A stretch of DNA of 27,988 nt from a virus: positions 1 through 27,988 of IMG/VR virus record IMGVR_UViG_3300047476_001325; one strand, 5' to 3'. Positions 16,238 to 25,517 of this stretch are shown in pieces (within the stretch, counting starts at the first letter, position 1; every line of letters starts with the position of its first letter). Under the pieces are notes generated by a model. The model had not been told where the DNA came from and ran no database searches. It worked only from the letters and a program-made list of their open reading frames with translations. The position numbers were made by a program, and so were the translations under genes.

Positions 16238-16944
16238 TGGCAACATTTAAAAATTTAACAATAAATGATACTGGATACATTGGATTACCAACGGGTAGTA
16301 CTGCGGAACGGCCATCCGCATCCAATGGATATTTAAGATATAATACCAGCTTGGGTAGACCTGAAATTTATGCTGGCGGATGGGTTAATCCTGCACAAAG
16401 AAATGAAAGTTATTTGTATTACTATGAAGGTAGAGATGCAAACTCATATACTGGAAATTGGAATAATACAACAACTTATTCAATGTTAAATTTTGGTGGA
16501 TTGGGACATGTAACTGCACATGGTTGGTCTACCGGTCCTGCAACATATACTTTAACATTAAATTCAATCCCAACACATACACAAGTTAGGTATGTTGTAT
16601 TTTGGCATTTGGTTGATTCATTGGACACAGAAACGAGTAATTTATATTTAATGAACTCTGGAGGAACTGAAACTGAATTTTGGAGATTTACAAAAACATA
16701 TAACACAGACCCATCAACATCGGTATTACAATCAGGTGCAACTGCAACTTGGAGTGGCCCAAAATCATATACTTATAGACCTTGGGGTGGTGGAACATAT
16801 AATAAAGATGGTTATGTAGTTTTTGATAGTGGATATTATGACCACACATCAACATCATTTACTGCAAGACATGTGTGTGGTGCAGACCAAGCACAAGCCG
16901 ATGAGGCAATGTATCTTTCACACGTTCAATTATGGATAAGATAA
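16237..16944 (+). CDS. IGLPxGT-anchored protein with unrecognised beta-rich C-terminal domain
   Basis: 235 aa. Residues 1-52 repeat the anchor of the preceding gene almost exactly (FKNLTINDTGYIGLPTG, RYNTSLGRPEIYAGGWVNP). Residues about 58-235 hold a domain with many aromatic residues: SYLYYYEGRDAN, TYTLTLNSIPTHTQVRYVVF, WHLVDSLDTETSNLYLMNSG, TYNKDGYVVFDSGYYDHTST and SHVQLWIR at the end. The spacing of Thr-rich strands suggests a beta sandwich, perhaps a lectin-like tip, but I cannot name a family. The end SHVQLWIR parallels ARVEVYIR of the next protein, which may show that both tips end in the same strand. Position within a set of three anchor-sharing genes supports an adhesin role. Confidence 0.68.
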   Translation: MATFKNLTINDTGYIGLPTGSTAERPSASNGYLRYNTSLGRPEIYAGGWVNPAQRNESYLYYYEGRDANSYTGNWNNTTTYSMLNFGGLGHVTAHGWSTGPATYTLTLNSIPTHTQVRYVVFWHLVDSLDTETSNLYLMNSGGTETEFWRFTKTYNTDPSTSVLQSGATATWSGPKSYTYRPWGGGTYNKDGYVVFDSGYYDHTSTSFTARHVCGADQAQADEAMYLSHVQLWIR

Positions 16945-16945
16945 T

Positions 16946-18604
16946 ATGGCAACACTTAAAAATACACAAATAACAAGTAATTCTGGGTATATCGCATTAC
17001 CATCAGGAACAGGTACACAAAGACCATCACCATCAACTGGTATGTTGAGATATAATTCATCTCGTTCTGAAACCGAAGTTTATGATGGTAGTAAATGGAT
17101 AAGTGCTCAAAAGAAATCGGAAAGATATAACACATCTGGATTGGTATGTTTTATAGATGCAGGAAATCCACAATGTTATAGTGGTAATGGAACTACATTA
17201 ACGGATTTATCTGGAAACGGAAATAATTTAACTTTACCTGGTTCAGGTGTAACTTTTAATACAAATAGTGGTGGTTCATTGTATTTTGATGGAACTGCAA
17301 GAGCAAATGTTGCACATCATAGTTCTTTGGATTTTACATCTACACAACAATATACTGCATTAATTTGGGTAAATCCATCATTGGGTGGAGGAACTTGGCA
17401 CGGTTTAATTAGTAAAGGAAATTCACAACAATATGCAGCAACTTTAAATAGTCCAAGTAAATATATACATTATGAAACCAATTATTCATTAGGTCCAATA
17501 AATACACCTACAAATTCAATTGAAGGAAGTAAATGGCAACAAGTTGTAATTAGACACGATGGTTCTTCAAAGGCAACATTTATTAACACAATAAGATGTT
17601 CATATGTAACGGGAACAGTCAGTTCTACTACAAATACCGAAACTTTAAGATTTGGTGAAGGAAATGATGGTGAGTTATTGATTGGATATTTGGGTGCTGT
17701 AATGGTTTATAATAGAGCATTGAGTGATGAAGAAATTGGAATGATATTCAATGAACAAAGAGGAAGATATGGAGTTGATGCACCTTTGGGTTCAGCGTTC
17801 AATCCAGCAGACTCTGCAGCAACTATCAAAGCAATGAATACAAATGCACCGGATGGTGTGTATTATATAAATCTACCAACGGCTGGCCCGACTAAAACAT
17901 ATTGTATTATGGATAGTGCATATGATGGTGGTGGTTGGATGTTGACAATGAAAGCAACAAGAGGAACTACTTTTAATTATGGTGCAAGTTATTGGACAAC
18001 CAGAAACACATTGAATCCTGCTAATTTAAATTTAGACGATGGTGATGCAAAATACGATGCATTCAACTATTTTCAAGGTTCAGATTTGATGGCAAGATGG
18101 CCAGATATTAGTGCAGGTGGTAGTATATCCGGAGTAGGTGTTTGGACATGGTTGGAAAAAAGTTTTAATAGTGGTAGAGCTAGTTCCAGAACCGATTTAG
18201 TAGATTTTTTTACTAATGCGGGTACATATGAAAGTGGGGATGGTGGAACTTATGGTGGATATTTTATCAGAGATGCAAAAACATTTACCGGATGGGCAAG
18301 TGGAGTGTTCTCAAGTCAGGTAGATATTAGATTTTATGGATTTAATTTTAGAAATAATCCATTATATTTTGGTACAACCGATGCTAAAGTAAGATGGGGA
18401 TTTGGTTGGAATGAGAATGGTGAAGGTTTGTATTCATCTCCATCCACATTGGCAGTTGGTCCATATAGAGGTTCGGATGATGTGAGTGGTGGTATTGGTA
18501 TGGATAGTAGATATGGAAACTATTCGGGTGGTGATATGATTGGGTGTTGTCAAGATACAACTGGTATCAATAGAAGTGCAAGAGTAGAAGTCTATATTAG
18601 ATAA
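16946..18604 (+). CDS. IGLPxGT-like anchored LamG plus fibrinogen-like double adhesin
   Basis: 552 aa. Residues 1-55 are the third copy of the anchor (SGYIALPSGTGTQRPSPSTG, RYNSSRSETEVYDGSKW). Residues about 63-275 are LamG: GLVCFIDAGNPQCY, TDLSGNGNNLTL, LYFDGTARANVAH, ALIWVNPSL, KWQQVVIRHD, LIGYLGAVMVYNRALSDEEI, NEQRGRYGV. Residues about 283-552 resemble the fibrinogen-related domain used by phage and animal lectins: NPADSAATIKAMNTNAPDGV, then TYCIMDSAYDGGGWMLTMKA (the GGGW signature), TFNYGASYWTTRNTLNP, KVRWGFGWNENGEG and a final GIGMDSRYGNYSGGD, CCQDTTGINRSARVEVYIR. The protein carries two candidate binding domains in tandem. The start follows the previous stop by one base. A 49-base gap with a TATTTATA element follows. 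Confidence 0.83.
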   Translation: MATLKNTQITSNSGYIALPSGTGTQRPSPSTGMLRYNSSRSETEVYDGSKWISAQKKSERYNTSGLVCFIDAGNPQCYSGNGTTLTDLSGNGNNLTLPGSGVTFNTNSGGSLYFDGTARANVAHHSSLDFTSTQQYTALIWVNPSLGGGTWHGLISKGNSQQYAATLNSPSKYIHYETNYSLGPINTPTNSIEGSKWQQVVIRHDGSSKATFINTIRCSYVTGTVSSTTNTETLRFGEGNDGELLIGYLGAVMVYNRALSDEEIGMIFNEQRGRYGVDAPLGSAFNPADSAATIKAMNTNAPDGVYYINLPTAGPTKTYCIMDSAYDGGGWMLTMKATRGTTFNYGASYWTTRNTLNPANLNLDDGDAKYDAFNYFQGSDLMARWPDISAGGSISGVGVWTWLEKSFNSGRASSRTDLVDFFTNAGTYESGDGGTYGGYFIRDAKTFTGWASGVFSSQVDIRFYGFNFRNNPLYFGTTDAKVRWGFGWNENGEGLYSSPSTLAVGPYRGSDDVSGGIGMDSRYGNYSGGDMIGCCQDTTGINRSARVEVYIR

Positions 18605-18626
18605 TTAAAGAAAAAAGATATTATTA

Positions 18627-18634
18627 TATTTATA
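18627..18634 (+). promoter_or_regulatory. TATTTATA element before the 1389-aa fibre gene
   Basis: TATTTATA is 19 bases before the ATG at 18654 in a 49-base A/T gap. The spacing equals the last element in the window (27783-27790, 19 bases before an ATG). Confidence 0.35.
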
Positions 18635-18653
18635 AGAAACATAAAAGAATTAA

Positions 18654-21600
18654 ATGGCAGCGATATTTCAATTAAGAAGAGGTTCGGGTTCAGTATCTTT
18701 GGTAGATGGTGAATTGTATGTTAATAAAGGACCTGATTCGTTACAATATGCGGTAGGCGATAGAGAAATTACTTTAGCAAAATTAGATGAGTCAAATACG
18801 GGTTCATTTAATTTGAGTGGAGATATTACAGCATCTAATGCATATTTTACAAACAATGTTAAAATTGATGGTAAAATTACTGTCGGTAATGAAACGGGTG
18901 ATACACTTAATATCGTAGCAAGTTTAAGTTCTTCTTTAATTCCAAGCGGTTCCAAATTATTTGATTTAGGTAGTCAAACAAATTATTATAAAACTTTATA
19001 TGTAGAAACAATATCATCATCTTTCATTTCGGGTTCTATTGCAGGTGTTGGAAATATAGAATTATTTTCATCATCAATAGATAATAGAGTTGATAGATTA
19101 GAGGCATCATCATCTTTATATGATAATGCAATGTCTGGTTCAAAGAGATTATATGTTTCTCCAAGTGGTAGTGATAGTAACGATGGTTCTGACCCATCTG
19201 TTCCATTTAGAACAATTAAAGCAGCAGTTGAATCATTGGGTTCAGCAGTTTTTTCAAATGTAAAGAGATATACGATATTTGTAGGTAGTGGTGAATATAC
19301 TGAACAAAACCCAATCGCAGTTCCTCCTGGAGTTGCAATTGTTGGTGATACATTAAGAACGGTAAGATTAACTGCAGCAAATCCAACAAAAGATTTCTTC
19401 CATTGTCACGATTCAAACTATTTTTATGGTTTGAGATTTTTAGATTTAAAACATCCTGCATTCGCATTTTCATTTCCAGCATCTACTGCAACTTCAACAA
19501 TAAGTGGTGGTAGTATAAATTCTATTTCAGTTGTTCATTCTTTAAGTGGATATACCGATGGAACTGGACAAGATTTAGGAATTATTATAGAAGGACCGGA
19601 TAATAGTGGAAGTATAGCAACTGCAACAGCAGATGTTGCCGGTGGTATTATTACTCAAATAAACATAGTAAATGCCGGAACAAACTATTCAGCAAACGAA
19701 AAACCACACATTTCAATACCTGCACCTGTTGCACAAAGACCGGTAATTACAACATCACCATATGTTCAAAACTGTTCTTCAATCACAGGTCCTTTCAATA
19801 CATCCGGTGTTAAAGTTTTACAAGCTTTACCTTATGATGAAGCAACTTTTAATATTGATGAGCAAGGAGCCGGTGGTGGTATTAGAATAGATGGTAATTT
19901 AGTTCATCCAAATTCACCATTAGAATCATTTGTAGCAGATGCATTTACACAAGTTAATCAGGGTGGACCTGGTCATTTAGTAATTAACAAAGGATATGCA
20001 CAATTTGTATCTTGTTTTACTACATTCTGTACTTATGGTTTTAAAACTGCAAATGGTGGTTTTGCAAATATTTCAAATTCAGTAATAGATTTCGGTAAAT
20101 ATGGTTTAGTATCTAAAACTTATTTCCCTCAAACATATAATACAGGCTCATCTTTAGAAACAAAAACTTCGACAGTAAGTGGTTTCGTGATTGATGAAAA
20201 TGGAGCAGGATATACAGGTTCAATTGCAGGAGTAACAATTTCTGGTGGTGGAGCAAGTGTTCAAGCAACTGCAGAAGCAACCGTTAATGCAAATGGTTCA
20301 ATTGATGAAATCGTATTATTAACTGCTGGTAGTGGATATACATCACAACCATCGGTAACAATTGATGCACCAACAGGTGGTGGAGCAATACAAGCTACAA
20401 CTGTTGCTGGTAAAGCATTGATTAGTGGAGTTAGTGAAATATTAATCGGATTGGATAGTGGTAGTAGAGGTGTTGATATTTCTTCAAATATGATTTTAAA
20501 TGGTGTTGATTATTTGGTAACCGATGTACAAGAAGTAAGTGGACAACCAAGTAGAAGGAGAGTAACAACATATCCAGCACCACCATCAGTACAAACAAAC
20601 GACCAAATTAAATTCCACCAATTATCAAACATCTCAACGGGTGGATTGGTAATGGAATATGTTGGTAGTGGTGTAACATACAACGCACTTCCAAAATATG
20701 GTGGAGTTCCTGTTAGAACAAGAGAGATAAACGAATTTGCACCTGGTAGAGTATTTTATTCGACAGTAGATAATATAGGTAATTTAAAAATTGGTGATTT
20801 CTTTTCAGTTAATCAATTAACCGGTGAAGTTACAATTGATGCAAACTCATTTAATCTTTCAGGACTTAACGCAATTGGGCCATTTAGAAGAAATGGTGTA
20901 GCAGTTGGTGTAGTATTACAAGAAGTAAGTAATAATACTACATTATTAAATTCACAAGGTTTATATGGTGAAGATACCGTACCAACACAATACGCAGTTA
21001 AAGAATATGTAAATGCATATACTGCATCTACAAATATTCGTTTAGATAATTTAGAAATAACATCGGCTAGTGTAAAAACATCAGTAGCAGAATTAAATTC
21101 TTATACTGCATCATTAAAAACCGCAATTCAATTAACAGGTTCGACTGTTTCATTCTTAGGAAATATTGTTGTATATGGTACACAATCTATAATTAATTCA
21201 GAAAACTTAGCAGTTGCTGATAACTTAATTTATCTTAACAACGAATCGGCTGTAACAAATCCTGATTTAGGTATTGTTGGTAATTATAATGATGGAACAT
21301 ATGCACATACAGGTATATACAGAGATTCATCGGATGGTATTTGGAGAGTATTTAAAGGGTATACTGCAGAACCAAGTGGTAATATAGATTTAAATGAAGC
21401 ATCTTATAGATATGCTGATTTTTATGCAAATGAAATTAGTGCATCTTCATTGGTTGGTATTGGAAATATAACCACATATTCAACTTCGGTAGATAGCAGA
21501 TTGGATAGTTTAGAAACAAATTCAACAAATGTTGGTGTTTCAATAGATAGTTTAAATGAATTTAGTGCAAGTGTAACATCTTCATTAGAAAAAATATATC

Positions 21601-22823
21601 AAACAACATCTTCATTAAACGCATATACAGAAAGTGTATCATCTTCAATCGGTTGGTTAAATCAACATTCCGAAAGTTTAAATATATGGAGTGGTAGTAT
21701 TAATAGTTTTAGTGGAAATGTAAATACAAGATTTGATAATTTACAAACATATACTACATCGGTAGATGGAAGATTTACAACTTTAGGAACTTATACTGGT
21801 TCCGTTGATACAAGATTTACAACATTACAACAAGTAACTGCATCGTTACTATCATATACGGCATCGGCAAACGAATGGAGTGGAACAATTGATACAAGAT
21901 TTACGACATTACAACAAGTAACATCATCAATTTTACAATATACTGCATCTGTTTCGGAAAGTGTTAGAAATTTAAATATTTTCTCAAGTTCTTATTATGT
22001 TGATAGTGCAAGTTTTGATTACAGAATATCAATTTTAGATCCAGGTAACTTAGATGATGTATTATTAGGATTGAATCAACATACTGCATCGGCTAATACA
22101 AGATTTACCGAAATTGGTATCGTAACTGGTTCATTGATAAATTCTGCTTCTAATGCTTCAACTAGATTGACATCATTAGAAACTGAAACATCGAATTTAG
22201 AATTATACACTCAATCGGTAGAAAATAGATTTACAAATTTAGCTTCATACACAGGAAGTGTAAATAATACAATTGCATCATTAAACTTATTTACTGAATC
22301 TGCAGATGTTAGATTAGATAATATTGAATTATTTACATCTTCTATTAATACAACTATTAAAGCAAAATTAGATGCAGATGGTGTGTTAAGTGGTTCTGCT
22401 CAAGTATTAGGAAATTCAACAATACATAGTGGTTCTATTGGTAATTATCAATTTAATTCGATAGGTGTTGGAACGGAATCTTCGACTGTTGCGGGTGAAA
22501 TTAGAGCTGCAGGTGATGTTACTGCATATTACTCATCGGATATCAGATTAAAAGAAAATATTAATCCAATTGATAATGCATTGACAAAAGTTGAAATGAT
22601 TAGTGGTAATACATATGATTGGAAAGAAGGATTCGAACAAATACATTCTAATAAAGGAAGAGATGTGGGAGTAATAGCGCAAGAATTAGAAAAAGTATTA
22701 CCAGAAGTAGTTACCGAAAGAGAAACTGGATATAAAGCAGTTAATTATGAAAAAATTGTTCCACTTTTAATTGAAGCAATAAAAGAATTATCTGCAAAAA
22801 TTCATAGATTGGAAAACAAATAG
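18654..22823 (+). CDS. Giant beta-helix fibre/spike with coiled-coil shaft and S74 chaperone (1389 aa)
   Basis: The anchor at residues 1-50 (AIFQLRRGSGSVSLVDGELY) is Mtd_N-like. A connector at about 128-150 ends in RVDRLE. Residues about 165-480 read as a right-handed beta-helix: LYVSPSGSDSNDGSDPSVPF, FRTIKAAVESLG, VGSGEYTEQNPIAVPPGVAI, SPYVQNCSSITGPFN, DAFTQVNQGGPGHLVINKGY. Two modules of the GSGY type lie at about 283-360 and 505-585. Residues about 655-765 resemble the domain following such helices in T4-like cyanophage proteins (GGLVMEYVGSGVTYNALP, GRVFYSTVDNIGNLKIGDFF). A display module is at 823-909, then heptad coils with RLDSLE, RLTSLE and RLDNIE. Residues 1295-1389 are S74: SDIRLKENINPIDNALTKV, GVIAQELEKVLPEVV, with Ser1295 and Lys1300. 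This is the largest and most domain-rich gene and may be a tail spike or long fibre. Confidence 0.87.
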   Translation: MAAIFQLRRGSGSVSLVDGELYVNKGPDSLQYAVGDREITLAKLDESNTGSFNLSGDITASNAYFTNNVKIDGKITVGNETGDTLNIVASLSSSLIPSGSKLFDLGSQTNYYKTLYVETISSSFISGSIAGVGNIELFSSSIDNRVDRLEASSSLYDNAMSGSKRLYVSPSGSDSNDGSDPSVPFRTIKAAVESLGSAVFSNVKRYTIFVGSGEYTEQNPIAVPPGVAIVGDTLRTVRLTAANPTKDFFHCHDSNYFYGLRFLDLKHPAFAFSFPASTATSTISGGSINSISVVHSLSGYTDGTGQDLGIIIEGPDNSGSIATATADVAGGIITQINIVNAGTNYSANEKPHISIPAPVAQRPVITTSPYVQNCSSITGPFNTSGVKVLQALPYDEATFNIDEQGAGGGIRIDGNLVHPNSPLESFVADAFTQVNQGGPGHLVINKGYAQFVSCFTTFCTYGFKTANGGFANISNSVIDFGKYGLVSKTYFPQTYNTGSSLETKTSTVSGFVIDENGAGYTGSIAGVTISGGGASVQATAEATVNANGSIDEIVLLTAGSGYTSQPSVTIDAPTGGGAIQATTVAGKALISGVSEILIGLDSGSRGVDISSNMILNGVDYLVTDVQEVSGQPSRRRVTTYPAPPSVQTNDQIKFHQLSNISTGGLVMEYVGSGVTYNALPKYGGVPVRTREINEFAPGRVFYSTVDNIGNLKIGDFFSVNQLTGEVTIDANSFNLSGLNAIGPFRRNGVAVGVVLQEVSNNTTLLNSQGLYGEDTVPTQYAVKEYVNAYTASTNIRLDNLEITSASVKTSVAELNSYTASLKTAIQLTGSTVSFLGNIVVYGTQSIINSENLAVADNLIYLNNESAVTNPDLGIVGNYNDGTYAHTGIYRDSSDGIWRVFKGYTAEPSGNIDLNEASYRYADFYANEISASSLVGIGNITTYSTSVDSRLDSLETNSTNVGVSIDSLNEFSASVTSSLEKIYQTTSSLNAYTESVSSSIGWLNQHSESLNIWSGSINSFSGNVNTRFDNLQTYTTSVDGRFTTLGTYTGSVDTRFTTLQQVTASLLSYTASANEWSGTIDTRFTTLQQVTSSILQYTASVSESVRNLNIFSSSYYVDSASFDYRISILDPGNLDDVLLGLNQHTASANTRFTEIGIVTGSLINSASNASTRLTSLETETSNLELYTQSVENRFTNLASYTGSVNNTIASLNLFTESADVRLDNIELFTSSINTTIKAKLDADGVLSGSAQVLGNSTIHSGSIGNYQFNSIGVGTESSTVAGEIRAAGDVTAYYSSDIRLKENINPIDNALTKVEMISGNTYDWKEGFEQIHSNKGRDVGVIAQELEKVLPEVVTERETGYKAVNYEKIVPLLIEAIKELSAKIHRLENK
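21120..21380 (+). repeat. Shared beta display module, copy in 1389-aa fibre
   Basis: Residues 823-909: LKTAIQLTGSTVSFLGNIVV (starting at 821), DNLIYLNN, DLGIVGNYNDGTYAHTGIY, WRVFKGYTAEP. Closest at DNA level to the copy in the 875-aa fibre, 17 kb away. Confidence 0.88.
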
Positions 22824-22824
22824 A

Positions 22825-22832
22825 TATTTATA
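22825..22832 (+). promoter_or_regulatory. TATTTATA element before the 878-aa fibre gene
   Basis: TATTTATA begins 2 bases after the stop of the 1389-aa gene and ends 48 bases before the ATG at 22881. The rest of the gap is T-rich then A-rich (AGTAAAAAAAGTAAAATAG) with no clear Shine-Dalgarno sequence. Confidence 0.37.
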
Positions 22833-22880
22833 AGGGTATATGGGATTTTTCTGTATTTTAAAGTAAAAAAAGTAAAATAG

Positions 22881-25517
22881 ATGGCACTTAAATTTAGACG
22901 TGGGACAACTGCACAACAATCAGGTTCGTTGGTATTTGGTGAACCATATGTAAACACCACACTAGGAACATTGATAGTTGGTGGACAAAACGGAGATATC
23001 GTACTATCGACATCTGGTACAGGAAGTACAGGTAATTTCGGAGCAATCTCAGGTTCTGGATTAGATATTACCGGAAACGCAAATATAGGTGGTAATTTGA
23101 ATTTAGGTGGACAATTAACAATCGGTGATAATACTTCTGACACCGTTAATGTTGTGGCATCTTTGAGTTCTTCACTTATTCCACAAACAACTAACGCATT
23201 TGATTTAGGTTCTGTCGATAAAATTTGGAGAGACCTTTACATCTCAACAGGTTCAATTAAAGTTGTTGCAAATGGTGCAGTTGTATCGACACTATCTACA
23301 AATGCGGATGGTTCTCAAAATTTTCCAAATGGTTTGAATATATCAGGTTCTCTAATCGTAACAGGTTCGATTAGCACAACGGCTGATAGAATTAATATAG
23401 GTCCAGGAATCGGAAGCCCTGCAACTTATTTTCAAGTAGGTAGAGTTGGTGGTGTAAATATGGAAACCAACACATTGTTAGGTTTTAATGCAATCACATC
23501 ATCCGATGCATCTCTCTCAAACGATACGGCTATTGGTTATAATGCATTAAAGTCAATTACACAGGCTACTAGTAATACTGCAGTAGGTGCCAATGCTGGA
23601 ACAAATTTAGTAAATGGTAATTATAATACACTTATAGGAGTTAGTGCTGGACATTGGCTTTCTGAACAAGAATTCGCAGTAATACCCACAGATAATACTT
23701 ACATGGGTGCATCTGCCGGAAGAAACCATAGAACAGGAAGTCAAAACGCAGCTTTTGGAGCTTATGCATTATATGGTAATGTTAGTACAAAAGATTCAAA
23801 TAAGTTTGATAATAACACAGCAATAGGTCGAGCAGCGGGTAATAAAATAAACGGAGTTTCTTCTAATAATATATACATTGGTGCATCTGCAGGACCCACA
23901 ACTTACACAGAAGAAAGTTATAAATTTTATGTAGGTAATGGTGATAGTGACCAACAACCATATATGTTTGGTAATATGACCAATGCAAGCAGAAGTTTAG
24001 ATATTAACGCAGGATTAAAAATATCAGGTTCATTGGTTGTATCTGGTTCTACATTTTTTAAACAAAAAGTTAGAATAGGAAACAATATCGGTAATAGTTT
24101 AAATTCACAGTTTGATAATGCATTAGAAATAGGTAGTAATCCTGATATTAATGCAGGTGGGGCAATTTTCTTAGGCAATAACATTGGAACATCTACGTGG
24201 GCAATTTTATCCGATACAACCAATGATTTTCAAATTGCAAATAATAATTCATTTAATACTAGAGCAATAATATTATCTAATACTGATAATAAAGTAACAT
24301 TTTTATACAGTGGTTCATTAGCTGATGAAGGTGCCGGATTTCATAATATTAGATTTGATGAAAATGGAATTATACCATATGCTGCAAATCAATATGATTT
24401 GGGTTCTGAAACTAATTATTTTAGAGATTTATACATCTCAACGGGTTCAATTAAAGTAGTAGCAAATGGCGCAGTTGTATCGACACTATCTACAAATGCG
24501 GATGGTTCTCAAAATTTTCCAAATGGTTTAAGTGTAACGGGTTCACTAAAAGTGAGTGGTTCAGTTAAAATAGGAGAGGCGGGATACATAAAAGATACTT
24601 TAGGTAGTATTCATATGTACACATCCGGTGCAAACTATAATAATGGTGGTCAAATACAATTTGGAGGAATATCAGGAAGTGCAGCAACGGGAGTAGACAA
24701 CTACATTAGTTTCAATGGTGCACCAACTACTGCAGCTTCTAATACATCGGTTACTATATGGGGAGATAATTCAGGCGGTGGTGCAGCCCTTTTCTTAAAT
24801 AGAAAAAGTTCTCAAGGTGTAGAAAGTTGGGGATATACCCCATGGACAATTGGTGTGGACTTAGGTGCTACATCAACACCTAACGGATTATATATAGGTA
24901 CAGGAAACACATTTTTAAATAGGTCGATAGAATTTAATTATAAAGGATTAACGCCAAACATTTTATTTTCAGGGTCCGGTATTATACCAGCTGAAGCTAA
25001 TATTTACGATTTAGGAACTCCAACAAAACCTTGGAGAGAAATATATGTTTCAACTGGTTCAATTAATTTTGTAAATAATGGAACAGTTGTATCTACATTA
25101 TCTACTAATCCGGATGGCTCTCAAAATTTTCCAAAAGGTTTGAATATATCGGGTTCTTTAATCGTAACCGGTTCAATCACTGCTACGGGTGATGTAGTAG
25201 CTTACTCAACTTCAGATAAAAGACACAAAAATAATATCGTTGTAATTTCAGATGCTTTATCAAAAGTAACTAAATTAAATGGTGTAACTTGGGAATGGAA
25301 TGATGATGTTGATGTAATAACTAAAGAAACACCTAAGACTGGTTTGATTGCACAAGAAGTGCAAGAAGTTTTACCGGAAGTGGTGAAAGAAAGAGAAGAT
25401 GGTTTCTTAGCATTAGATTATTCAAAAATGATGGGTTTAATGGTAGAAGCAATCAAAGAACAACAAGAACAAATTAATTCTTTATTAACAAAGATAAACG
25501 AATTGGAAAATAAATAA
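22881..25517 (+). CDS. Fibre with YadA-like head repeats and S74 chaperone (878 aa)
   Basis: Residues 1-60 (MALKFRRGTTAQQSGSLVFG, EPYVNTTLGTLIVGG) closely match the Mtd_N docking domain. Three module copies of the form FDLGS-WRDLYISTGSI-VVSTLSTNADGSQNFP lie at about 98-163, 497-562 and 701-766. Residues about 198-355 hold NTAIGYNAL, NTAVGANAG, NTLIGVSAG, NTYMGASAG, NTAIGRAAG and NIYIGASAG, a beta-roll repeat like the heads of trimeric autotransporters such as YadA. Residues 778-878 are S74: SDKRHKNNIVVISDALSKV, GLIAQEVQEVLPEVV, then a coiled coil. Ser778 and Lys783 fit the cleavage dyad. The start codon at 22881 is confirmed by the anchor motif. A paralogue with the same first 32 bases follows at 25572. 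Confidence 0.88.
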   Translation: MALKFRRGTTAQQSGSLVFGEPYVNTTLGTLIVGGQNGDIVLSTSGTGSTGNFGAISGSGLDITGNANIGGNLNLGGQLTIGDNTSDTVNVVASLSSSLIPQTTNAFDLGSVDKIWRDLYISTGSIKVVANGAVVSTLSTNADGSQNFPNGLNISGSLIVTGSISTTADRINIGPGIGSPATYFQVGRVGGVNMETNTLLGFNAITSSDASLSNDTAIGYNALKSITQATSNTAVGANAGTNLVNGNYNTLIGVSAGHWLSEQEFAVIPTDNTYMGASAGRNHRTGSQNAAFGAYALYGNVSTKDSNKFDNNTAIGRAAGNKINGVSSNNIYIGASAGPTTYTEESYKFYVGNGDSDQQPYMFGNMTNASRSLDINAGLKISGSLVVSGSTFFKQKVRIGNNIGNSLNSQFDNALEIGSNPDINAGGAIFLGNNIGTSTWAILSDTTNDFQIANNNSFNTRAIILSNTDNKVTFLYSGSLADEGAGFHNIRFDENGIIPYAANQYDLGSETNYFRDLYISTGSIKVVANGAVVSTLSTNADGSQNFPNGLSVTGSLKVSGSVKIGEAGYIKDTLGSIHMYTSGANYNNGGQIQFGGISGSAATGVDNYISFNGAPTTAASNTSVTIWGDNSGGGAALFLNRKSSQGVESWGYTPWTIGVDLGATSTPNGLYIGTGNTFLNRSIEFNYKGLTPNILFSGSGIIPAEANIYDLGTPTKPWREIYVSTGSINFVNNGTVVSTLSTNPDGSQNFPKGLNISGSLIVTGSITATGDVVAYSTSDKRHKNNIVVISDALSKVTKLNGVTWEWNDDVDVITKETPKTGLIAQEVQEVLPEVVKEREDGFLALDYSKMMGLMVEAIKEQQEQINSLLTKINELENK
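23277..23335 (+). repeat. 59-bp perfect direct repeat, copy 1
   Basis: Identical over 59 bases to 24471-24529, inside the first and second module copies of the 878-aa fibre. It begins GCAGTTGTATCGACAC and ends CCAAATGGTTT. The copies lie 1194 bases apart (398 codons), in the same frame. Confidence 0.95.
24471..24529 (+). repeat. 59-bp perfect direct repeat, copy 2
   Basis: Second copy of the 59-base repeat. A third, diverged copy of the same protein module lies at about 24981-25178. Confidence 0.95.
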
